Source of the DNA: Cellulomonas chengniuliangii
Lineage (GTDB): Bacteria > Actinomycetota > Actinomycetes > Actinomycetales > Cellulomonadaceae
Assembly (NCBI RefSeq): GCF_024508335.1
Contig: NZ_CP101988.1
Location: forward strand, 806,001-870,000
Length of the DNA: 64,000 bases
Direction of reading: 5' to 3'
Below are positions 58,170-64,000 of this stretch, piece by piece (position 1 is the stretch's first letter; every line of letters begins with the position of its first letter). Made by a program: the position numbers and the translations under genes. The notes beneath the pieces were generated by a model. The model was not told the origin of the DNA. It searched no databases and saw nothing but the letters and a program-made list of their open reading frames with translations.

Positions 58170-59117
58170 ATGACGCGTGTGGCTGCCATCGACTGCGGGA
58201 CGAACTCGATCCGACTCCTGGTCGCCGACGTCGACCCCGCGGCGGGGACCCTCGTCGACCTGGACCGCCGGATGGAGGTGGTCCGGCTCGGGCAGGGCGT
58301 GGACAAGACGGGGAGGCTCGCGCCGGAGGCCCTCGAGCGCACGCTCGAGGCGACAGCCCGCTACTCGAAGGTCTGCGGCGACCTGGGGGTCGAGCGCATC
58401 CGGTTCGTGGCGACGAGCGCGTCTCGCGACGCCGAGAACCGGTCGGACTTCGTGGACGGCGTCCGCGCCGCGCTGGGCGTCGAGCCCGAGGTCATCGGCG
58501 GCCAGGAGGAGGCGGCGCTGTCCTTCCGCGGCGCCACCGGCGTGGTCGCGGCGCGCAGGCCCGGGCCGTTCCTGGTGGTCGACCTGGGCGGTGGCTCGAC
58601 CGAGGTGGTGATCGGCACGAGCGCCCCGGAGGCCGCGTTCTCGATGGACGTGGGCTGCGTGCGGCTCACCGAGCGGCATCTGCTGACCGACCCGCCCACC
58701 GCCGGGCAGCGGGCGGCCGCGCACGCGGACGTGGCGGCGGCCCTGGACGAGGCGGCGCTCACCGTGCCGTTCGGCGACACGGTGACGCTGGTCGGCCTGG
58801 CGGGGTCGGTGACCACCGTCACGGCGCACGCGCTGGGCTTGGAGGCGTACGACCCTCGGCGCATCGACGGCGCCGTGCTGCCCGTCGAGACGGTCCTCGC
58901 CGCGTGCGACGACCTGTTGGCGCGGGACCGCGGATCGCGCGCCGCGCTGGGCTTCATGCACCCGGGCCGGGTCGACGTGATCGGCGCCGGCGCGCTGGTG
59001 TGGCACGACGTCGTGGCGCGGGTGCGCGACGCGGTGCGGGCGCAGGGCCGCGACCTCTCTGAGGTCGTCACCTCGGAGCACGACATCCTCGACGGGATCG
59101 CCTGGAGCATCGCCTGA
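58170..59117 (+). CDS. Exopolyphosphatase / guanosine pentaphosphate phosphohydrolase family protein
   Basis: Releases phosphate from polyphosphate and/or hydrolyses pppGpp. The 315-residue protein is the short Ppx/GppA form without the extra C-terminal HD domain. The ASKHA-fold motifs are present: VAAIDCGTNSIRLLVADV, RFVATSASRDAENRSDFV, GGQEEAALSFRG and FLVVDLGGGSTEVV. GGAAGG at 58155-58160 is nine bases from ATG 58170 and abuts ATG 58161, so the second start is preferred. It is the mycobacterial ppx2 position. Which substrate dominates cannot be told from sequence. Confidence 0.93.
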   Translation: MTRVAAIDCGTNSIRLLVADVDPAAGTLVDLDRRMEVVRLGQGVDKTGRLAPEALERTLEATARYSKVCGDLGVERIRFVATSASRDAENRSDFVDGVRAALGVEPEVIGGQEEAALSFRGATGVVAARRPGPFLVVDLGGGSTEVVIGTSAPEAAFSMDVGCVRLTERHLLTDPPTAGQRAAAHADVAAALDEAALTVPFGDTVTLVGLAGSVTTVTAHALGLEAYDPRRIDGAVLPVETVLAACDDLLARDRGSRAALGFMHPGRVDVIGAGALVWHDVVARVRDAVRAQGRDLSEVVTSEHDILDGIAWSIA

Positions 59118-59212
59118 CCTGAGGACGGGACGGCGCCGCCTGGCCCGTCTGCCTCGCGCCCGTGCGGGCCCGAGCCGGCGCGCGCGCACCCGGACGGGTG
59201 AATCCGATCGGC

Positions 59213-59254
59213 GAAGTACTTCACTGTGCCCGGTACTGCGCGATCCGTAGTACC
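59213..59254 (+). promoter_or_regulatory. Three GTAC sites at 17-bp intervals: candidate PadR operator array
   Basis: GAAGTACTTC (59213-59222), GGTACT (59232-59237) and AGTACC (59249-59254) each centre on GTAC, and the centres are exactly 17 bp apart. The array lies upstream of the padR-like gene and probably over its promoter. It fits an autoregulatory operator read cooperatively by PadR dimers. Confidence 0.6.
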
Positions 59255-59262
59255 GTGCGTGT

Positions 59263-59294
59263 CGCGGGAGCCCGCGGAGGGGCGGGCTCCCGCG
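59263..59294 (+). terminator. 13-bp perfect hairpin in the padR leader
   Basis: CGCGGGAGCCCGC (59263-59275) and GCGGGCTCCCGCG (59282-59294) form a perfect stem with a GGAGGG loop. It lies after the GTAC sites and 12 nt before the AGGAGG ribosome site. It could stop read-through from ppx/gppA or act as an attenuator within the padR leader. Confidence 0.6.
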
Positions 59295-59317
59295 ACGACA
59301 ATCGCCAGGAGGCACCG

Positions 59318-59647
59318 ATGGACACCACCCAGTTGCTGAAGGGGGTCCTCGACGTCGCGGTCCTCGCGGTCGTCGCCGAGGAGGACGGCTACGGCTACGA
59401 CGTCCTGCGTCGGCTGCGGGCCGGCGGGCTCGAGCAGGTCGGCGACGCGTCGGTGTACGGCACGCTGCGGCGGTTGTACTCGTCGGGGGCGCTGACGTCC
59501 TACGTCGTGCCCAGCGACGAGGGGCCGCACCGCAAGTACTACGGCATCAACGCGCAGGGCCGGGCGATGCTCGCGGCGCAGCGCAAGGACTGGTTCGAGT
59601 TCGCGGGCACCATGTCGCGACTGCTGGAGACGGAGACTTCCCGATGA
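59318..59647 (+). CDS. PadR-family transcriptional regulator
   Basis: A 109-residue winged helix-turn-helix protein of the short PadR type. MDTTQLLKGVLDVAVLAVVAEEDGYGYDVLRRLR, then VYGTLRRLYSSGALTSYVV and GPHRKYYGINAQGRAML, are the family motifs. AGGAGG precedes the ATG. Short PadR proteins often sit just before a gene for a HAAS/DUF1700 membrane protein and repress both; here the next gene fits, with an ATGA overlap. The GTAC array upstream is a candidate operator. The ligand is unknown. Confidence 0.93.
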   Translation: MDTTQLLKGVLDVAVLAVVAEEDGYGYDVLRRLRAGGLEQVGDASVYGTLRRLYSSGALTSYVVPSDEGPHRKYYGINAQGRAMLAAQRKDWFEFAGTMSRLLETETSR

Positions 59648-60840
59648 GCGGCACCCACGCAGGCCACGGCGTCATCACCGACGCCCACACCTACGCCGCC
59701 GAGGTGCGGCGCCACCTCGTCGGCCTCACCCCCGAGCAGGTGGACGACCTGACCGACGGGCTCGAGGCCGATCTGGGGGAGGCGCTGGTCGACGCGCCCG
59801 GCACCGACGACCTGGTCGGCAGGTTCGGCCAGCCGAGCGCCTACGCCGCCGAGCTGCGCGCCGCGGCCGGGATGCCCGACGGAGCCGCAGCTCCGGAGCG
59901 CCGCAGGGGATTCTGGCGGTGGGTCACGCTCCCCGTCCGCGCTGCCTACGAGGCGTGCGTCGAGGGCCTCGACGTGCTGCGGTCGCAGCCGTGGTGGCCG
60001 CCCGTGGGTGAGTTGCTGACCGTGCTGCTGCCCGTCGCGTGGGTGCTGCGCGGTTGGCTGGCCTACCAGCTCGTGGCCGCGCTGGCCGGCGTGTACGCGA
60101 CAGGCCCGCGGCTCAGCTGGGCGCCCTTCAGCAACCCCGCCCTCTTCGTGGCCATGCTCGCCGCGATCCTGGTGAGCGTGCAGTGGGGACGCGGCTTGTG
60201 GCTGCCCACCGGGCGGCTGCGGAGGCTGCCGAGGCTCACGACTGTCGTGGCCCTGGTCGCCGCGCTCCCGATCATGGGGACACTCGCGTCGCACGACGTC
60301 GAGTACCGGTACTCGACCGTGGTCGAGTACGTCGACAAAGCGGCCCCCGTCGCCGACGGCGTGGTGGTCGGCGGCATGGCCGTCAGCAACCTCTACGTGT
60401 ACGACGCCGAGGGGAACCCGCTCGACGGCGTGCAGATCTACGACGACCGCGGGCGCCCCGTGGAGACCATCCAGGCCGACTCGTACGGGAGGTACGACGG
60501 GTGGTCGCTGTACGGCGTGGACGAGCGGTGGCAGTTCACGTCCGTCGAGGACGAGGACGGCCGCACCCGCTGGAACGTGTACCCGCTGGTCGGCGCGCCG
60601 ATGAGCGACTTCGACGAGTGGGACGCCGAGGGGCGCCCGTCGCCGTCGCCAGGGGCCACGATGCGCACGCCGCCGCGCCCGTTCGCGAAGGCGCCCGCGG
60701 TGCCGGGCCGTGCGCAGGCGCCCGAGGCCGCGCCGAGTGCTGGACCGGCCGACCCCGCCGACCCGGCCAGCCCGGCGCCGACAGGCCCTTCGGCCGAGCC
60801 CGAGGCGCCGGCCGTGGAGGGGGCAGAGGCGGCGCAGTGA
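59644..60840 (+). CDS. HAAS-domain membrane protein coupled to PadR
   Basis: A 398-residue protein. An N-terminal HAAS-type helical signalling domain (about 15-80: RHLVGLTPEQVDDLTDGLEADL ... VGRFGQPSAYAAELRAAAG) is followed by three or four membrane segments (about 115-225). A probable external region contains NLYVYDAEGNPLDGVQIYDD with WNVYPL, like a carboxypeptidase-regulatory or Cna-B-type beta domain. The tail is Pro/Ala-rich. Such PadR-partner proteins are thought to sense envelope conditions. The pair is typical, but the function is not established. Confidence 0.8.
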   Translation: MSGTHAGHGVITDAHTYAAEVRRHLVGLTPEQVDDLTDGLEADLGEALVDAPGTDDLVGRFGQPSAYAAELRAAAGMPDGAAAPERRRGFWRWVTLPVRAAYEACVEGLDVLRSQPWWPPVGELLTVLLPVAWVLRGWLAYQLVAALAGVYATGPRLSWAPFSNPALFVAMLAAILVSVQWGRGLWLPTGRLRRLPRLTTVVALVAALPIMGTLASHDVEYRYSTVVEYVDKAAPVADGVVVGGMAVSNLYVYDAEGNPLDGVQIYDDRGRPVETIQADSYGRYDGWSLYGVDERWQFTSVEDEDGRTRWNVYPLVGAPMSDFDEWDAEGRPSPSPGATMRTPPRPFAKAPAVPGRAQAPEAAPSAGPADPADPASPAPTGPSAEPEAPAVEGAEAAQ

Positions 60841-60983
60841 GGCGTCTCACGCCGACCTCGCCGGACGGCGGCTCAGCCTGATCTGCGCGGGCCTGGGATG
60901 CCGACCTGGGGCTTCGGCGGGCCGTCGCGCCGCGGCGCCCGTGGGAGCGCGACCGCATGTGCGCGGGATCACGTCGGTTTCGG

Positions 60984-61012
60984 TTTCCACTGCTCGTGAC
61001 CGGGCTTAACCT
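60984..61012 (+). promoter_or_regulatory. Leaderless promoter of the NDH-2 gene
   Basis: TTTCCA (60984-60989) and TAACCT (61007-61012) are 17 bp apart. The -10 is six bases before the ATG at 61019, so transcription should start at the A of the start codon, and no Shine-Dalgarno is present. A CGGTTT tandem repeat overlaps the -35. Confidence 0.6.
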
Positions 61013-61018
61013 CGATCC

Positions 61019-62458
61019 ATGCCTCAGGTCGTCGCCTCCGTTGATGCTGCCCGCGCACAGGCCCCCGCGCCCCGTCCGCGCAAGGTCCCCCGCATCGTGA
61101 TCTTGGGAGGCGGGACGGTCGGGCTGTACTCCGCCCGCCGCCTGCGCAAGCGCCTCGGGCGCCGCGAGGCCGCGATCGTCGTGATCGACCCGCGCCCGTA
61201 CATGACTTATCAGCCGTTCCTCCCCGAGGCCGCGGCCGGCTCGATCGACCCGCGCCACATCGTCGCCCCGCACCGCCGCGCGCTCAAGGGAGTGGACGTG
61301 CTGCAGGGCAAGGTCAACGAGATCCGCCACGCGGACCGCACGGTCGAGATCGTCCCCGAGCAGGGGGAGCCGTACTGGATCACCTACGACCACCTGGTGG
61401 TCGGTCTCGGCTCGGTGGCGCGCACGCTGCCGATCCCCGGGCTCGCCGAGGTCGGCATCGGCTTCAAGAACGTCGAAGAGGCCATCGCCGTGCGCAACCA
61501 CGTGCTCAACCGAATCGACGTCGCGTCGTCCACCTGGGACCCCGAGCTGCGCCGTCGCCTGCTCACCTTCACGTTCGTCGGCGGCGGGTTCGCCGGCGTC
61601 GAGGCGCTCGGCGAGGTCGAGGACATGGCGCGGGCCGCGGTCCGCTACTACACAGGCATCGAGCAGTCCGAGCTGCGCTTCGTGCTCGTCGAGGGCTCGC
61701 CGCGCATCCTCCCCGAGGTCAGCGACGAGCTGGGCGGTTACACCCTCGAGCAGCTGCGCAAGCGCGACATCGAGATCCACCTCTCGACGTTCCTCAACTC
61801 CTGCGTGGGCGGCCACGTGGTGCTGTCCAACAAGGTCGAATTCGACAGCGACACCATCGTGTGGACGGCCGGCGTCAAGGCCAACCCTGTGCTGCAGCAG
61901 TCCGACCTGCCGCTCGACCAGCTCGGCCGCGTGACCTGCTCCGCGACCCTCCAGGTCGTCGACGCGGACGGCGCCGTGGTGCCGGACGCCTACGCCGCCG
62001 GCGACTGCGCCGCCGTGCCCGACCTGTTCAACCCCGGCAAGTTCTGCCCGCCCAACGCCCAGCACGCCCTGCGCGAGGCGAAGCACCTCGGCGACAACCT
62101 CGCAGCCGTGCTGCGCAGCGCCGAGCCGACGCCGTACAAGCACAAGAACGTCGGCGCCGTCGCGTCGCTCGGCATGTACAAGGGCGTCGCCCAGATGTTC
62201 GGCCGGATCAAGGTGCGCGGCTTCCTCGCGTGGGTGCTGCACCGCACGTACCACGTGATGGCGATGCCGACCTTCAACCGCAAGGTCCGCATCATGGCCG
62301 GGTGGACCGGGTCGCTCCTGCTCCGCCGCGAGGTCGTCTCGCTCGGCTCGCTGCACGACCCGCGCGCCGAGTTCCGCGCCGCGTCTGTGCCGCCCAAGCC
62401 CGTCCAGCCCGTCCTCCCCGCGGAGCCCGCGCCGGAGGCGAAGCCCGCCAGCGTCTGA
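61019..62458 (+). CDS. ndh: Type II NADH dehydrogenase (NDH-2)
   Basis: Oxidises NADH and reduces quinone without pumping protons. The 479-residue flavoprotein has two dinucleotide-binding motifs: VILGGGTVGLYSARRL (FAD, near residue 24) and VGGGFAGVEALGEVED (NADH, near 183). YMTYQPFLPEAAAGSIDPRH and YAAGDCAAVPD also match NDH-2. The C-terminal part has an amphipathic, Arg-rich stretch that could attach to the membrane, then an Ala/Pro tail. It has a leaderless promoter, is flanked by a class-I tRNA gene and the PadR/HAAS pair, and stands alone as a transcript. Confidence 0.92.
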   Translation: MPQVVASVDAARAQAPAPRPRKVPRIVILGGGTVGLYSARRLRKRLGRREAAIVVIDPRPYMTYQPFLPEAAAGSIDPRHIVAPHRRALKGVDVLQGKVNEIRHADRTVEIVPEQGEPYWITYDHLVVGLGSVARTLPIPGLAEVGIGFKNVEEAIAVRNHVLNRIDVASSTWDPELRRRLLTFTFVGGGFAGVEALGEVEDMARAAVRYYTGIEQSELRFVLVEGSPRILPEVSDELGGYTLEQLRKRDIEIHLSTFLNSCVGGHVVLSNKVEFDSDTIVWTAGVKANPVLQQSDLPLDQLGRVTCSATLQVVDADGAVVPDAYAAGDCAAVPDLFNPGKFCPPNAQHALREAKHLGDNLAAVLRSAEPTPYKHKNVGAVASLGMYKGVAQMFGRIKVRGFLAWVLHRTYHVMAMPTFNRKVRIMAGWTGSLLLRREVVSLGSLHDPRAEFRAASVPPKPVQPVLPAEPAPEAKPASV

Positions 62459-62482
62459 CCGGAAGCCTCCGCCTGGCAGGAT
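62455..62482 (+). promoter_or_regulatory. Promoter of the UAA-anticodon tRNA
   Basis: CTGACC (62455-62460, overlapping the NDH-2 stop) and CAGGAT (62477-62482) are 16 bp apart. The predicted start is near 62489, three bases before the tRNA acceptor, as expected for a tRNA gene. Confidence 0.5.
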
Positions 62483-62491
62483 GTGGGGCGC

Positions 62492-62565
62492 GCCCCCGTA
62501 GCCCAACCGGCAGAGGCAACCGGCTTAAACCCGGTCCAGTGCGGGTTCGAAACCCGCCGGGGGCA
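62492..62565 (+). tRNA. tRNA with UAA anticodon (nominally Leu) but class-I short variable loop
   Basis: A 74-nt cloverleaf. Acceptor GCCCCCG pairs with CGGGGGC (62558-62564). The D-arm has one mismatch. The anticodon stem ACCGG/CCGGT holds the loop CTTAAAC, giving TAA at positions 34-36. The T-arm GCGGG/CCCGC has TTCGAAA. The variable loop is only five nt (CCAGT). Real bacterial tRNA-Leu is class II with a long variable arm, so the identity is uncertain. The discriminator is A and CCA is not encoded. Confidence 0.8.
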
Positions 62566-62638
62566 CCTGCCGGACGGTCGCCGGCCCATGGTTCGCCCGC
62601 CGGTGGGCGGACCGCTCCGTCGGCGGCTGGCCTCGCCC

Positions 62639-63049
62639 TCAGGCAGCCGGACGGGGCGGGTTGTCCTCGGGCTCGGAGCGCTTGAGCTGCTCCTCCCGAT
62701 CGCGGAGCTGGGCCTCCCAGTCGCGCAGCATCTTCTCGTGCTCCGCATCGGACCGGCGGAGGCCGGCGAGGAACTCTGGGTCGTCGTCCGGGGCCACCGG
62801 GCGCGGGCGCTCGTACTCGGGGAAGCCCGCGGTGGCGGTCGAGGGCCACGGAGCGCGGGATCGGGACGGGCCCTGCGGGCGGCCCGCGACCAGCCACGCG
62901 ACGCCCCCGACCACCGGCACGATGATGATGAGCAGGATCCACCCCGTCTTGGACAGGTTGCGGATGCGGCCCGGGTCGGACTGCACGCAGTCGATCAGGC
63001 AGAAGACGAGGACGGCGACCTCGACCAGCACCGGCAGGAAGCGCAGCAT
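62639..63049 (-). CDS. PLDc_N-domain small membrane protein
   Basis: A 136-residue protein. LRFLPVLVEVAVLVFCLIDCVQSD is one membrane segment, and WILLIIIVPVVGGVAWLVAG a second, together matching the PLDc_N domain (cardiolipin-synthase-like anchor). A charged cytoplasmic tail (from about 65) ends in a coiled-coil stretch MLRDWEAQLRDREEQLKRSE. GAGGGGA precedes the ATG at 63049; a 16-codon upstream extension lacks support. The function is unknown, and such proteins are common near cell-envelope genes in Actinobacteria. Confidence 0.85.
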   Translation of the reverse strand: MLRFLPVLVEVAVLVFCLIDCVQSDPGRIRNLSKTGWILLIIIVPVVGGVAWLVAGRPQGPSRSRAPWPSTATAGFPEYERPRPVAPDDDPEFLAGLRRSDAEHEKMLRDWEAQLRDREEQLKRSEPEDNPPRPAA

Positions 63050-63202
63050 CGTGATCCCCTCGTGGGCGACGGCCGGCTGGCCGTCGGAATCCTGCACGGC
63101 ACCCTAGGGGAGGGAGCCTCGGCCCGTCACAGGTTCGGGGACCCGACCGGCGGCGTCATCCATCTGCCCGTGGGGAAGGGCTGCCGGCGGCTGACGGCCT
63201 GG

Positions 63203-64000
63203 TCAGTCGAGGCCGACGGCCTGCTCGTCCGCCTCGATGGTGCGCGCCCAGTCCTTCTTGGCCGCGCGCCACGCCTCGTCGGTGGCGCCCAGGCGCCAGT
63301 AGCCGGAGATGGACAGGCGGGCCCGTGGCAGGCCTCGCTCGAGCCGGAGGTGGTGGCGCAGCTCCTTGACGGTGCCCGCCTCGCCGTGGACGAAGGCGTG
63401 CGGGACGCCCGCAGGCCAGGCCAGGTCTTGAACGGCCTCGACGAGCGCCAGGCCCACGACGCCGTGGCCCCGGTGCACCCAGTGCACCTGCACGCCGTCG
63501 GGGGCCGTGAGGGGGATCTCGTCGTGCGGGTCGTGCACCTCGACGAAGGCGTGCCCTCGGGCGTCGGCGGGGAGCCTCTCGAGGGCCACCGCGATCGCGG
63601 GCAGTGCGCTCGAGTCACCGATGAGCAGGTGCCAGTCGGCGTCGGCGGCGGGGGAGTAGGCGCCGCCGGGGCCCAGCACGAGGATCTCGTCGCCAGGCTG
63701 GGCGGCGTCGGCCCACGGTCCCGCCAGGCCCTCCTCGCCGTGCACCACCACGTCGATCGTGAGCTCGAGCGTCTGCGGGTCGAAGGCGCGCGCGGTGTAG
63801 CTGCGCAGCCGGGGCTGCTGGTCGGCGGGGGACGACGCGCGCACCGCGTCGAGGTCGACCCGGCCGTCGGCCGCCAGCGGCAGCTCGCCCGCAGACCCCT
63901 CGGGCAGGAACACGAGCTTGACGTACGAGTCCGCGTGCGGCGACGGGACGAAGGACGACAGGCCGACGCCGCCCAGCACCAGCCGGACCATCGCCGGCGT
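63203..64000 (-). CDS. Siderophore-interacting protein (FAD-dependent reductase), 5' end beyond window
   Basis: Members of this family reduce ferric siderophores to release iron, using NAD(P)H and FAD. About 265 residues are visible. The frame runs to the window edge, and the residues before the first Met (TPA, then MVRLVLGG) match the expected family start LTPxMVRxVLGG, so the true start lies outside. RLRSYTARAFD is the FAD-binding motif, VHGEEGLAGPWADAAQPGD the flavin-fold turn, and VHGEAGTVKELRHHL with SGYWRLGATDEAWR the C-terminal signature. Confidence 0.92.
   Translation of the reverse strand, partial: TPAMVRLVLGGVGLSSFVPSPHADSYVKLVFLPEGSAGELPLAADGRVDLDAVRASSPADQQPRLRSYTARAFDPQTLELTIDVVVHGEEGLAGPWADAAQPGDEILVLGPGGAYSPAADADWHLLIGDSSALPAIAVALERLPADARGHAFVEVHDPHDEIPLTAPDGVQVHWVHRGHGVVGLALVEAVQDLAWPAGVPHAFVHGEAGTVKELRHHLRLERGLPRARLSISGYWRLGATDEAWRAAKKDWARTIEADEQAVGLD

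Overview
The window is very GC-rich DNA from an actinobacterium. The gene order in the two flanks is ksgA-ispE-...-TetR-...-glmU-prs-rplY-pth on the left and mfd-lipoprotein-mazG-...-eno-ftsB-like-DUF501-ppx/gppA on the right. From memory this matches one continuous block in mycobacteria and other Actinobacteria. A secreted GH3 beta-glucosidase and the overall style point to Micrococcales, perhaps a Cellulomonas-like genus. That placement is inference, because no rRNA or species marker is present.

Layout. (1) 1-14.9 kb is mostly housekeeping: rRNA dimethyltransferase (5' truncated), CDP-ME kinase, an ABC-F ATPase, a membrane glycosyltransferase, MarR and TetR regulators, tRNA-Gln, a large secreted GH3 glycosidase, glmU-prs, rplY and pth. 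(2) 15.0-43.6 kb is a surface or exopolysaccharide island. On the + strand it holds a polyprenyl glycosylphosphotransferase, a GT4, a Wzz/BY-kinase-like protein with a degenerate P-loop, and another GT4. A long, tightly overlapping minus-strand operon (41.56 to 20.54 kb) follows. It makes a probable CDP-sugar (rfbF, epimerase, RmlC-like, SAF oxidoreductase), then encodes WbsX and many GT2/GT4 enzymes, a Wzm/Wzt ABC exporter, a membrane-anchored GH39-like glycosidase and a Wzy-like polymerase. A divergent GT2 and a CE4 deacetylase close the island. (3) 43.6-46.9 kb holds a small membrane protein, an L-2-hydroxyglutarate-oxidase-like gene and a DegT-family protein lacking the PLP lysine. The last two genes are divergent, and each is preceded by its own tiny, translationally coupled ORF. 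(4) 47-62.5 kb is housekeeping again: mfd, a lipoprotein, mazG, pntAB, eno, an FtsB/DivIC-like protein, DUF501, ppx/gppA, a PadR/HAAS pair and NDH-2. (5) At the right end are an unusual class-I tRNA with a UAA anticodon, a PLDc_N membrane protein and a siderophore-interacting flavoprotein that runs off the window.

How the genes fit together: the island carries initiation (phosphoglycosyl transferase), at least eleven glycosyltransferase genes, nucleotide-sugar supply, polymerisation (Wzy-like), chain-length control (Wzz-like), export (Wzm/Wzt) and tailoring (GH39-like, WbsX, CE4). It looks like one complete surface-glycan pathway set into the conserved pth/mfd junction. Most genes overlap by 4 bases (ATGA/GTGA), which implies strong translational coupling. 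No transposase, integrase, phage gene or CRISPR array was seen.
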